The notes beneath the pieces were generated by a model. It was not told where the DNA came from and did no database searches. It saw only the letters and a program-made list of their open reading frames with translations. 64,000 bases of DNA from Puccinia triticina (Eukaryota > Basidiomycota > Pucciniomycetes > Pucciniales > Pucciniaceae): positions 4,774,001-4,838,000 of the forward strand of contig NC_070572.1 of NCBI RefSeq assembly GCF_026914185.1. The letters are read 5' to 3'. Both the position numbers and the translations under genes were made by a program. This document shows positions 12,069-22,714 of this stretch, piece by piece; within the stretch, counting starts at the first letter, position 1; the number at the start of each line of letters is the position of its first letter.

Positions 12069-13911
12069 GGTAGGAGCTGTAACGTATGCTGGTGGAAAGG
12101 ACAGCTTGATTTCCTTGTGAGCCAAGGTTGATCTGGCTTTTCGACTTGTGAGACGGTTTTGAGGTGATGTCGCTCGTCAATGGGTAGGGAAACATCCATA
12201 GATGGGACTTTGGAGGACATTTTATAGCTTGACATTCAGAATTGGTGGCTGGGTTTGTCGTTTTCATCTAACCTTGATGACGCCTAAGGTTGATTTTTCA
12301 GCTTAGTACTTACCATTGCGCGGGATGTTTGCCGTGAATCCCAATTATCCTTTCCGTCAACTGGCATGTTTTGACCGCCTTCCGCCATGATGGATTCCAC
12401 TTGGTTCGGGTGCTGGGTGAAAGATATGAGCCGGTGAGCATTATTGAAAAACCGCTGCAAATATGCAAATGTCCAAGAGACATGTCAGATGGCTCCAGCC
12501 CATCGGCCGATGTGCCGACCTCAAGTACTCAGCTGGCCCAGTCGCACCGTCGGCCACTATTGCTCGCGCTGATTTGTAAATCCAGTTCGTCCCGCTTGAT
12601 GCAATCAGCCGGTCATGTACGAGTATGTCTATCGGCTCAGGAAGATTTCTCACACGAAGATCTGTAAACCCTCCTCGCGCTTTGACCAGCTCGGCGAGAG
12701 AAATCTACACCTCTCGGCGAGAAATCCATCTCGCCAAGGGGTGTGTCTCTTGGAGAGCTGGTCAAAGTCCAGCTCGCCGAGAGGAATACACACCTCCTGG
12801 CGGGCTAAATTTTTACACCAGCTCGCCGAGGGTGTTCTTCCCGGTGAGCTGGTCAAAGCCCAGTCCGCAGAGAGGTGTGTGTTCATCTAGGCGAGCTGGA
12901 CTTGACCAGCTCGGCAAGAGACATACCTCTTGGCAAGCTGGACTTTGGGGAATTGGTGTCCCCAGTCCCGTACGCCAGGTATGTGAAAAAAGGCACAAAG
13001 TACCGCTGGTACCCGCCAGGCGGTGCCGGGTCCGGTACTTGGTCCCTGCTTTGGGAAAAAAACTCACCCGGTACCCGGGTGCCAACCGTACCCGGGTCCA
13101 AATGGTTATTCCCTAAGCCAGGAACATGTTTTCCTTGAAGAGTGGTGGGTTTGAGTGATTGTGAATCAATAAAAATGTTTGTATGAATATTGGACACCAT
13201 TATTGGAGGACTTCCTGTTGAGTCTGGGAGCCTCCCAGATCTCAATTTACACACCCATACTCTTTAATTTTTGGTAGAAGGGAAAATGTTTTCCTAACCC
13301 TATAGCTCATGACTTTCATTTGCACTAATTGTTGATTTGGTAGATGTCTTAATTTAGCAGTTAGAGGGGCATCTAGAGCTCTCTAAATGCCAATAGGAAG
13401 TCCTCCATTGTATGTCATAAATGGGCAAATTTACAATCACAGATATGGTGTGAGCTACCCCAGACATCATGAGTAAGAGTGTTTCTCTGGTTTACCATGA
13501 GTGCAATCCACTTTCCAAGTTATTAGGGATGAAATCCAAAACTGCCATCAAACAATCCTAAAGAACACAAGATTAATGATATGTGATTGAGAGCATTGGA
13601 TTTTACGCCTTGGCCAGAAAACATAGTTTTGGATAGAGGAAGCCAAGGGACAGGTTTTCCTTCAGGAGTGGTGGTTCCTTGGAAAATGTTCATATAAATT
13701 AACAAAACTCAAGAAAAGTTGAAAGACTTGACTGATTTGTGGAAGGAAGAGGTCGAGACTACTATATCCAATACTAATCGTTCTAATATTGGAGGTAATA
13801 TAGCTAACAGTCGGAGAGGAAAAGATCAAGGGAAATGGGGGGAGACCTAACATTGAACCCGACGTAGTACGTCTGACCAGATGTCGTAGAAGAAAGCTCC
13901 GATGAACAGTT
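12069..13911. other. Intergenic region with self-complementary repeats
   Basis: From 12640 to 12960 the motif GAGCTGGTCAAAG and its complement recur with CTCGCCGAGAGG-like spacers, giving strong foldback potential. From 12990 to 13105 a GGTACC/CCCGGGTACC-rich patch resembles blocks at 25.5-26.4 kb and 53.7-57.1 kb. On the minus strand a short frame near 12390-12320 followed by GTAAGT could be a 5' exon of an upstream transcript, but nothing confirms it. 13106-13911 shows no gene. Confidence 0.5.
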
Positions 13912-16441
13912 TTAGAGCTTTCGAGCATCGATGATAGTGTTCCACTCCCAGTCACGGACATCGCGTGAGCCGCCCCAGACATCAAGAGCAAGAGCGTTTC
14001 TCTGATGTGCTCTGAGAGCCTCCTTGACGTCCACCATCCGCTCCTCGTGCCCCTCCTCTTCACCAGGCTCCCACCCTTGGTCATCGAATGCAGACCCGTC
14101 GAGATCATACTCACTCGTCTCCAACGTCGCCTGCGCAGCGGGTATGCATCCCGGGTCAAGCTTCAGAGCTAGATGAGCCTCGTTAGTGCCGATCAATGTA
14201 CCATAATACGTCATCGGTTCCGGCGTAAAGCTCTCCACTGAAATTTCAATCGTCTGAATAATAAGACAAGGGGATAATGATTTTAGTCAGCTTTTTTTCA
14301 CTGAGATAATCAAGAAAAAAATAATACTGACTCGAATGGCTATTTGGGACCCCAGGACGGCAGTCTTCCTGTCAACTTTCTCAAGTTGGTCCCATTTTTG
14401 GTTGAGGGTTGTAAGGAATGTGCCCCCTTGTTGATCGGATTCGTTGAGGCGGGAGCTGTGGCCACCGGAGCCGATGAATTCTGCGTAAGCGTTTTCGATG
14501 TCCCTCTGAATCTCCTGATCAAACTCTGATCCATCTGACCCTTCGTCTTCATCCTCCTCCTCTTCCACCCTGCCTTCATGTTGTCCTTGTTGCAAAAGCC
14601 GGGTCTTGGCCGCCAGTCGGCGGCGGCGTTTGAGTGATTTCTTGCGGTTCTTTCGCGTCTTTTTGCTGGTCGTCTGTGGAAGTGTGCTGTCGAAATAACT
14701 ATACGTGTTACCGATTTGGCCGGGTGTCCAGTAGGGATCGAGCAGGTTGATCGAGGTGATCAGTATGTTGGATGGGATTAAATCGGCGTGTCGGGCTGAG
14801 GGGGGTGGTCCATGAGAGCGAGTGGCATGGGTGATGGAATAGTCAACAAACTCTTGCTCCTCGTCCTCATCGAACGCCAAATAATCATGGGAGACATCTT
14901 CTCTCTGGGGTAAACTGGCCTTTACGAGACTGGGAGAGGCGGAAGCTGTCCCGTAATTAGGAGATGGGGGCGTAAAACAAGGGCTCTTCACTGGGTTCTT
15001 CACTGGGTTCTTCACTGGGCTCCTCAAATGGTTTCCAGATACGTTAGATTCAAATACGATCTTGCTGGGTTGAGCCAGCTGCTCGGGACAGGACTTGCGC
15101 TTGAGGTTCTTTCGTTTGTTCTTGTTGGACAGGGAGAGCATGGTGAGTTGGGGATTGGAGATGATTGGAACCGTTTTTTGGGTGATTAGTCTGGAGGTTT
15201 GAGTGACCGGGGCTGCAGTTTGGGTGCTCGCAGCCGTTACTGTTTGTATGCATGACCGCTTGGAGGGTAGTTCGGATGGGTGGGATGATGCTTCGGATAG
15301 AGTTGACTTGGGGACGGATGTGCCAGGTTCGGAGTCAGACTCGGATGAGGAGGTCGAAGAATCAGAGCTGGATTCGGTGGAGGAATCGGAACTAGATTCG
15401 GGCGAAGAATCAGAGCTGGATTCGTCTAGCTGACTGCTTGTCTGACTAGTGCTACCCTGACTGGATCCATCCTTCCTGACTGAAGAGTTGTTGGTCTTGG
15501 CTCCTTCGTTATTACGCCCCCCCTTGATCAGCTGAAGCGGTTGGGATTGAGGTTTGCTGGTTTGATCACATTGGCCTTGCGCTAGACTTCCAATGGCCGA
15601 TAGCTTCCTCTCGCGTTCTCTCATCCTTCTGATTTTTTTTCGCTGATTCCGGGCCTTGGTGGAGGGTTTCCCTTGTCCTGGTGGTACAGGTCGATCTGTT
15701 GGAAGGTTGTCACTCTTGGCATTGGTTTTTTGATCGGATGGCGACGTGGACGAGGTTTGAATCTTAGAAGGGTTGGCTGCTTTGGGCTGATGAGTCAGTT
15801 TGGATTGGTTGAGTGGTTTTATTGCACGTTCAGCCGGCTGGCTCTTGCATCGCTGAGGCGGTAGTCGCTCAGAGGGGGTGTTGGGTGGGAGTTGAGTTTT
15901 GCTTTGCGATCTTCGTCTTTTCTTGCTAGTCTCCATCTGTGAGGTAGATGGAATGGGAGAGACGGTCTTGACACTACAAAAGGAAAGAGCAAACTCAGCA
16001 CTAGTCAAACTGAAGAAAAAAAAATGGAAAGCCTTACTCGATCAAGTCATGGGTCTTCGGGAAATCAAAGTGTGTTAATACATTTATCTTCATCTAAGCT
16101 TCCAAACTGAACCTGAGCGGACAAGTGAACTCACAGGGTCGATTAGCGAACAAAGGCTTTGATCGAGGAAGGCAAAGGCTTGAAGTGATTTGGAGCGAGT
16201 CAGACATAAGATCGATGGGTTGAGGATAGTGCAGAGTGAGTGACATACCATCAAGTTCGAGCAAGATATCTTGAGCAGTTAGTGGGATCGACTGAGTGTC
16301 CCCCAGCAGGCTGAGGATGGTAGATTTGAGCGAGGAGATGAGCTGGTTGGGGTTGAATGGTACCCAAGCTTGGAATGGCCGGAGTGGAGGATGAGTTCGT
16401 ATCCTGACTCGGCTGGGGGGATCGCTGGCGAGCAAGTTCAT
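13912..16441 (-). CDS. Coilin-like nuclear body protein
   Basis: The first exon begins at 16441 and encodes a coilin N-terminal-like domain: RVRIRTHPPLRPFQAWVPF, then a helix and LLELDG followed by PIDLMSDSLQI. A large second block (15973-14332) is low-complexity, with Lys/Arg clusters (KKRRRSQSK, KKTRKNRKKSLKRRRR) and a Ser/Asp/Glu-rich stretch. A GTCAGT intron (14331-14254) joins in phase to a last exon 14253-13912 with MTYYGTLIGTNEAHLALKLDPG, consistent with the Tudor-like C-terminal fold of coilin. Coilin scaffolds Cajal bodies and snRNP maturation in the nucleus. A middle exon ending at 16038 (THDLI, then GTAAGG) is plausible, but no phase-consistent join to the first exon was found, so the model has one unresolved gap. 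The order of domains supports the call; an unrelated basic nuclear protein is the alternative. Confidence 0.55.
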
Positions 16442-16578
16442 GATGGTTGGTCGAGAGAGCTCTGCAGTTTTTCGAGTGGTCCAGCTGGAGTGGCTGCCCC
16501 CTTTTTTTTACAGGCTGAGACGGCGAGCGGGCCCGGGCCCTCGGCCCAAAAATGGGCTCACCCAGAAGGAGGCCCCGC

Positions 16579-17194
16579 TCAGCAGCGCAACGTTTGTTGA
16601 GTTCCAAAGTTTCCCTGCACAATTTGCTTGTATAGCATGTTTTTGCCTTCATTGCTAACATTGTTGATATCTGCCTCACTGAAATTTCCTTCATCTTCAC
16701 AAGCTGGAAAAAATCTTTCTTCTTCGTGACTGAATCCAATATTTTTTTTCATCTGTTCATTGTGGCATCAGCTTTGTCCCCTCGAGCGAGCCTGTGGAAA
16801 AATAATCACCAAAAACTGAACAAATGTGCATAAAAACGAGCAAGTTAGACATACAATCTTATTTGCCCCAGAGGGTTTTCCTCCTCAGAATCCCCTTTGT
16901 CATTGGATTCAATTGCACTGGAATTCCCAGATTTTTTATTCTTCTGAGTTCCGAATGGGTGGAGAATGGACTGGTCTATCAAGTTGAGGATGTGCGAGCG
17001 GAGAACTGTTGGATCCAGTGTGTCTTGCCTTTGAAGCAAGGCCACTTCAACTTCTTGACCTCCCTTACCATCAACTTGTTGTTGGTTGGATTAATATTGC
17101 TTACAAGTTACAACCCCACAGATCTAGGCAAAGGAAAGCTTGGTGGGCCTGGGAATCAATGCAGAAAACTGGCAAAAGAGGACTTACTTTGTCA
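16579..17194 (-). pseudogene. Downstream part of an unknown gene split by the Harbinger element
   Basis: Minus-strand blocks read EVEVALLQRQDTLDPTVLRS then an acidic segment ending NPLGQIRL, then (after a GTATGT...CACAG intron) LARGDKADATMNR, a TGA codon, KKNIGFSHEEERFFPACEDE and on to a stop at 16581-16579. The reading frame is the same on both sides of the TGA. The upstream continuation lies beyond the Harbinger element at 24377-24522. I do not recognise the family. It may itself be part of an older repeat. Confidence 0.4.
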
Positions 17195-17499
17195 TAAGAG
17201 CATCTCCACCGCGGGGTGTAAAATGCGGGTGTAAACCCCTTTTACATCCCCGCAACCAAAAACAGTACCCCACCCCGGTGTGGTGGCCCATTTGGTTGAC
17301 AGCTAGTCAGAAGCAGTTCCCTCGCCACCAGCAAGATCAGCTCTACTCTCAAGACCCTCAAGATTTCAAGATCATCAAGACTTCATTCTTCAAGATCCTC
17401 AATATTCAACCTTCTTCAAGACTTCAAGATCTTCCCCTCCCTTCAAATTCTCTTCCCTATTCCCTTTTTCCATTCCCTCTCTCACCTATCCTTTTTCAC

Positions 17500-18175
17500 C
17501 TTTCTTGGTCCTAACACAGCATTTGCTGTGGGTTTGTTGTTGGTTTTTTTTTCTTTGTTTTTCCTTTTATCCCCTGTTTCCTCCTTTCTTTCCTCCATTC
17601 TCACTTGTATGGTTTTTGTTGCTGCTCTGTGATCTTTCATTTCTTGGTGCTCTGTTCTTCTCTTTCATCTCTCAGTCAGGCTCAGGGTTTTTCTTCTTGT
17701 TCTTGTTTGTTCTTTTCTTGTTTTCTTCCTTCTTCTCTGTGTTGTGTGGTTTTGTTGCGCGCGCTTGCGCGCGCGGATGATGTGATGAAATGTATGTGAC
17801 ATGTCACCCTGAGTCCAAGTTCAGCTCGAACTTGGATGATGGGTGGCCATGGCATTCTGATCCGCCATCAAGAGTCTATTGATCATCACAAGTCCGGCAT
17901 TCCGACGAATCCAACCTTCATCAAGAATCCCCAGAATCCCTCAAACAAACCGCTGTCAAGAATCAAACCCTCGACGAAACCACTCAAAACCACTTCCAAC
18001 GCTATCACCTTGAATCCCTTTGACTCATCTTTTTTGGACCAATCCACGAGGGCAGCCACCAGGCATCCATCCCCTCCCAGCGCTGTCGCCGGCCTAGCAC
18101 CGGTCGAAGCCCCATACCGGGCAGTAAATGAGGTGGTATCTCTCCCCGGGAAGTAGAAATCGAGGTTGCAAGGGT
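17500..18175 (+). repeat. LTR-like block (copy A)
   Basis: A pyrimidine-rich run leads to a GCGCGCTTGCGCGCGC palindrome, then TGATGAAATGTATGTGACATGTCAC, and ends in CGCCGGCCTAGCACCGG and CCCATACCG. The same order is seen at 32280-32960. I read it as an LTR or LTR plus untranslated region of a Ty3-related element inserted in the Harbinger element. Exact ends and target duplication were not resolved. Confidence 0.5.
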
Positions 18176-18317
18176 AGATCTACCACCTCACTACACCTCC
18201 GCTCTCTGCCAAAATCAACCAACTCCAGGCTCATTTTACACCTTGCAATCCATCTCTCAACCCCCCGATCTCACACCACACCACACCACACAACTCAACA
18301 AGCATTCAACTCAAGCA

Positions 18318-18640
18318 ATGCCTTCCTCCACTCATCCCAACCCACCATCAACCCCAACTCAGAATAAAACTAAAAAAAGGAAAAATACAAGTAGGTTAGC
18401 TCAAAATTATTTTCCAACTTCAATAGATAGCTGATTTTTTTTCTCACATTTTTTTGGAGTAGAAGCAGGTCCAGTGATTGAAGCCAAGATCAATGATGAT
18501 GGACCAGCCAGTCAACCATCAAAAAAGCGGCGCAATCGCAACAAGATCAAGCCTGCATCTCTTGAACCTCTTGCCGACAAAGTAGCTCCATTGTCCAATG
18601 ATGGTGGAAAGAAGACACCTGCTTGTTGTCAGCCACAGAG
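18318..18640 (+). CDS. Possible N-terminal exons of Harbinger ORF1
   Basis: An ATG at 18318 opens a Ser/Pro/Lys-rich peptide (MPSSTHPNPPSTPTQNKTKK). After a likely intron ending before 18470 a basic segment continues (ASQPSKKRRNRNKIKPASLE). The order and composition fit the N-terminus of the ORF1 whose conserved part resumes at about 21125, with the LTR-like block and the retroposon now in between. A short unrelated ORF is the alternative. Confidence 0.3.
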
Positions 18641-18900
18641 TACATGTCACAGTACCTTACACGTACCAAGTACCTGCAATTGTTCACGGTACATATAGTA
18701 CATTCCTTTTTACACCTTTATTACATATGTATATCATTAGATACAAGCTTAAGAATGTACTCCTGTTATACATTACATTACAGATAACCATAGTTAAATA
18801 CAGTTACCATAATGTACTGTTGTTAGGAGAGTTAAGTTACGTGCAACAGTAAGATTACAATACATTGTAATATTACTGTACACGTGAAATACCCCAAGAC
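18641..18900. other. GTAC-rich AT-rich stretch, no gene
   Basis: The tetramer GTAC and runs such as TACATTACATTACAG recur. The two ends (ACATGTCACAGTAC and GTACACGTGAAAT) are weakly inverted. I see no gene and no secure duplication. Confidence 0.4.
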
Positions 18901-18911
18901 AGGTATCACTC

Positions 18912-20398
18912 TTTTTTTTTTTTTTTTTAAAGTGCAGATTTGATTTGACATTGCGCACTATAGTGTATACCCTCCGTTTGTAAGTAAAAAAGCATCTACA
19001 GGCTAAAAAAACAAATCTAAGTATTGGGAGAGTGCCCGCATCACTTATAGCTTGAGGTTAAACTAGCTTAGATTAAGGAATTGAAGGAGGAAGAAAAGTG
19101 GGAAAGAAGTGTGCTATCATGTGTTCCATCAACATCTCTTGCAGATTTGGAGATCGTGTGCCATTGTTGGGCAATTCTTAGACCACGGCAAATGAGCAAA
19201 CTTTTCATCTAGTTGGTTAACTGTCTTGTTGGAGGTGATGAGTTCTTGCAAAATACAAACGCAGCAAGTTTGTGCAGTCGGAGCAGAAGATTTAAACTTG
19301 GTCGAGTTGTGGTTTCCATGGCATTTGCTGCATTGTGGGTTGTTTTTGCACCACTTTGCTGTGTGGCCCATCCGCCAGCAGCGGAAAAATTGTGGTATTG
19401 ATTGTGTGTAATGAGCTCCTCAATACATTTCATTTTGGAGGAAGAGGCAAGTTCGTTCTATCTTGAGTGCAATGTCTTTATTGAGGAGTTGTATTACTAT
19501 TGATCCGTTCTTTTTTCCTTTGTCCGCTGGATTGCTTAACCAGCGCGCCGATTGAATTAAGTTTGGATCAATTCGATTTTGTGTGCCTAGGGCCTCTAAA
19601 TGGCTTTGGTTGGTAGGTTCAAAAATGGCGGGTATACCGTGTAGCAGCACTGGGTATTGATTTGGAAAAGTTATGAGGCTGGGGCAGAAAAGCTCGGTCC
19701 ACTTGTGTTTGTTTTTGAGCATCCATTGAGCTTTGGGTCAAGACGGAGTGTAGATTTTCAGGTCTTTCAAAGGCAGGACCGCAATCCCTGCCACTTCAAT
19801 TGGCGCAGAGTCGGTGGAGGTGTTGATCAAGGCCAAAGCCTTGTTGATATTAGTTGTGATTTCAGTAGCTGACAACGAGTCAAGTTCGGCGAATCCGGGG
19901 GGAGTGCAGATTACTAGGCTAGCTGTCTTGAATTTGTTTATTTCTTTGTTTGTCGGAGCTTTAAGCTTGGGATCCTTTGGCTGAGTCCCCTTTTTTTTTG
20001 TGTCACTTCGTTGGTTTGCGGCGACCAAAGCCCAAGTCGAGTGCGGGGGGATAGTGGTTGGGATTGGTCGTCGTTCTATGCGGTCCAATTGTTCAAGTAT
20101 CTTTTTGAGAGTCTGATTTTCCGGTTTGTTGTTTTTGCTGGGTTTGATATTCTCTAAGGCTCTCTGTATTGCGAGAGTGCTTCGTAGTGCATGGACAATT
20201 TGATTGAGATTGAGTACTTGAGTCGGGTTTTTGCTTGAGGCTGCATCGTTGAGGAATTGGATAAGAGTTCCAGTTATCTGGATAGCCGTCTGAATAGGTG
20301 TCTCCTGGAGGGATACGGCAGGTGGGGGTGGTGGATCTGGGGCAGGTGATGGAGACATTTTTGGCTAAAAAGTGAGATTGTGGTTCGTGGCAGCCTTC
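18912..20398 (-). mobile_element. ORF1-only LINE-like retroposon with poly-A tail and 11-bp duplication
   Basis: The insertion is flanked by an exact 11-bp duplication, AGGTATCACTC, at 18901-18911 and 20399-20409. Read on the minus strand it begins 40 nt before an ATG, encodes one gag-like protein and ends in 17 A (T run at 18912-18928). Target-primed reverse transcription leaves exactly these marks. There is no room for a reverse transcriptase, so this is a complete but non-autonomous ORF1-only unit. Confidence 0.85.
19129..20358 (-). pseudogene. LINE-type ORF1 (gag-like, zinc-knuckle) protein, two stops
   Basis: One frame of 410 codons runs from ATG 20358 to the natural stop at 19129, interrupted only by TGA at codon 207 (19740-19738) and codon 313 (19422-19420). 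The N-terminus is Pro-rich (DPPPPPAVSLQE), followed by a helical segment, a central RNA-binding-like region and a C-terminal cysteine/histidine array: RCWRMGHTAKWC, then CSKCHGNHNSTK, then CCVC. The first Cys of the first knuckle is Phe, and the second knuckle also seems to have lost a Cys. ORF1 proteins of this kind coat LINE RNA. Both TGA codons follow T and would be CGA before a C-to-T change. Confidence 0.75.
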
Positions 20399-20418
20399 AG
20401 GTATCACTCATTTATCCC

Positions 20419-21039
20419 TGTTACGCCTCAGTCCCCATTTACATAATATATTGGTTATGATATAAATACATAAACAATACATGATGTAATCCAATTCAAA
20501 GAGCACTGAATGGAATCACTGATTGGTTATGATCAGCTAGTGTGCACAGCTACTGATCTAGGATCAGTACTGATCATTACACTGCCCTGATCATTTCCAA
20601 TGTTGATCCTCATGAGGATCCGCTTCCCTTGAGCACTTCCAGTTCCCCCCTGGTCCTGAAGCGCCTCCAAGCGCCTCATGTTCTCTCCTGCTCTTTTCCC
20701 CTCTATATAAACACGCCCCCTAGGACTGTTTATCCCTCAGAATATATTTACAGAAAAGTTTAACCCATACTATAGTTAAACAGTGCTTTCATTCTCACCC
20801 ATCATTCAATTCAGGAATACTCTCAACTCTTGATTACCCTTACCTTTCTGTAGGTAAAACCACGAACCCAAGTTGAGTTATTCCTTGGATGCCTATTAAC
20901 ACCCTGTGTTGATCTGGATGCGCCTTAATTGAGCAAGCCTATCAGTCAAGATTACTGATAGAGTGAAACCTTTTACAGGTCTTACCACAAACCCATTGGC
21001 CCATCTTTGGCATCTTACACTATCATCTTGCTAGTAACA
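20419..21039 (+). repeat. LTR-like block with TATA box, possible solo LTR
   Basis: It starts TGTTACGCC and ends CTAGTAACA, giving inverted TG...CA ends. It contains GATCAGTACTGATC-type palindromes and a TATATAAA box at about 20704. The 5 bases on each side (ATCCC and ACCCT) do not match, so the ends are tentative. It lies within the Harbinger element just outside the retroposon duplication. Confidence 0.4.
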
Positions 21040-21124
21040 ACCCTCCCAGACACAGTTAGTTACCTACAGGCTGACACTTGTGCTCCCAAGCCCACCAAGA
21101 AGAAAAACGTTTTGAAAAAAATCC

Positions 21125-22273
21125 ACTGTGTTGAATGAAGATACCAAGAAACCATTGCCTGTCGTCCGTGCTCCCAATTACAAAGAAGATGAGGATGTCC
21201 AGATCTGTCGCTCTTGGCTTGAGATAAGCAAAGATCCTCTCAATTCTACCAACCAAACGGCCACTACCTTCTGGGCTTGAGTTTGCGAGCACTACATGAA
21301 GTAGATTCCTGAGCACAATCGCCCACTCAACAGCGTCAAGTATAGATGGCAAGCAATCCAGCAAGCCACCAACAAGTTCCATGGCTGTTTCAAACAAGTC
21401 ACTCAAGCCAACCAAAGCGGGACCACCAACTCTGATCAATTGACAGCAGCTTTGAAGCTCTATCATGCACTTGAGAAGAAGACCTACACTCATCTCCAGT
21501 GCTATCATGTGCTTTCACCCTCGCCGAAATGGATTAGCTACTGCGAACAACTCGAGCAAAAGAAGAGCAAGCTCCTCTCTGATTCCAAGAAGCTCGATCC
21601 ACCCTCCGATGTCAGTGTCCCCCAATCCAAGGCTGCAAGTGATGCCACCGCCACCAATGCCAGGGAACCTATTCGTCCAATTGGAAACAAAAAAGCAAAA
21701 GAAGCTCGCACCGAGGAGCTGAAGGACACCAAGTGGAAACAAGACTTGGTGAAGGTGCAACATGATCTGGCTTCCCAATCACAGGCCCAGATTTCCATCC
21801 TTGCCAAACAGAAGGAGGCACTAGTCTCAATGGCCGAAGAAGTGGTAATGATGGTTGATCCAACGACTATTCCGGAGGCGCGGCAACCTTTTTTTGAGTG
21901 GAAACAAAACAAGATCATGGATAAAATGTGAAAGGAACAACAGAAAGAAAAGGAGGAGGAAGAAAAAAAGAGGAAGGAAGAGGAAGAAAAAACAAAGAAG
22001 GAAGAAGAAGAGAAAAAGAAGAGGGAAGAAGCTGAAAAAGAAGGGAAAACGAATAAAGTCAACCAGAAGCAAAAGCCAAAAAAAACAATCACACAAATGA
22101 AGATTGCCGCAGAAAAAACCCATGCTGTTCGATCAAGATCAAAGCAAAACGAGATCGAAATTCAGATTGATTCTTTGGATGAAAGCGATAAAGAAGATAG
22201 CAAGGGGGAGGGAGAAACTGAACCAGAAGAAGAAGGTGAAGGAGAAACTGAAGAAAGCGAAGATGACAAATAA
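21125..22273 (+). pseudogene. Harbinger ORF1 (Myb/SANT-like, NAM-associated) protein
   Basis: One frame reads NYKEDEDVQICRSWLEISKD, the trihelix/SANT-like start of plant- and fungal-type Harbinger ORF1, then SVKYRWQAIQQATNKFHGC and the NAM-associated motif RPIGNKKAKEARTEELK (about 21674-21725), and a long Lys/Glu-rich coiled-coil tail to TAA at 22271-22273. Stops at 21278 (TGA), 21302 (TAG) and 21929 (TGA) interrupt an otherwise continuous frame and are explained by C-to-T changes. The partner protein normally binds element ends and helps import the transposase. N-terminal exons may lie at 18318-18640. Confidence 0.7.
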
Positions 22274-22290
22274 AAAAAATTATGATTCCG

Positions 22291-22342
22291 CTTGTTGTAG
22301 TTACTTCGCTCATTGTAGTTACTCCGTTTGTTGTAGTTACTC
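22291..22342 (+). repeat. 21-bp tandem repeat, about 2.5 copies
   Basis: The unit TTGTTGTAGTTACTCCG-like is repeated with few changes directly after the ORF1 stop. It is non-coding. Confidence 0.6.
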
Positions 22343-22404
22343 AATTTCTCTTATTGTTTTGTTCATCATTCCTTTCCGCCTCTTCCTCTTGATTGATCGA
22401 ATCC

Positions 22405-22560
22405 AATGAGTCTGTTCTCTCTCAAAATAAGTTGTTCTCTCGAATCCAATGAGTCTGTTATCTCTCAAAAGAAGTTGTTCTCTCTCAAAAGAAGTTGTTC
22501 TCTCTCAAAATAGGTTGTTCCCTCTCAAAATAGGTCGTTCTATCTCAAAATAGGCTTGGC
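22405..22560 (+). repeat. Tandem repeat, unit about 20 bp, 6-7 copies
   Basis: Units of TTGTTCTCTCTCAAAA followed by GAAG, TAGG or TAAG are joined head to tail. No spacers separate them, so this is a minisatellite and not a CRISPR array. It fills the gap between the convergent ORF1 and transposase genes of the Harbinger element. Confidence 0.7.
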
Positions 22561-22714
22561 CTCAAGCTCAATAGAATCATGTGTTTTTGCTTATCTTCAA
22601 AGTGATTTGAATATGAATCAAATTACAAAGGATAGACATTCAAGTGAGATGTGAAAATGTTGGGTGATAAAAAAATAATAAGAAAGTGGTTAAAAAATAA
22701 GAAAAGATTGTAAG

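Noticed and set aside
12371..13138. Several overlapping ORFs on both strands
   Set aside because: They are created by self-complementary repeats and lack protein character.
15203..15864. Plus-strand ORFs opposite the coilin-like gene
   Set aside because: They mirror the Ser/Asp-rich and basic tracts of the minus-strand protein and have no independent support.
16251..16739. 162-codon minus-strand ORF upstream of coilin
   Set aside because: It overlaps the coilin first exon in another frame and the remnant gene in a frame less protein-like than the one chosen.
20414..21044. Solo LTR with target duplication
   Set aside because: The flanking pentamers ATCCC and ACCCT do not match, so only an LTR-like block is reported.
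21538..22123. Minus-strand ORFs rich in Phe/Leu/Ser that look like membrane proteins
   Set aside because: They are the antisense of the Lys/Glu-rich tail of Harbinger ORF1.
22405..22560. Regular repeats that could suggest a CRISPR array
   Set aside because: Units are head to tail without unique spacers, and the surroundings are a eukaryotic transposon.
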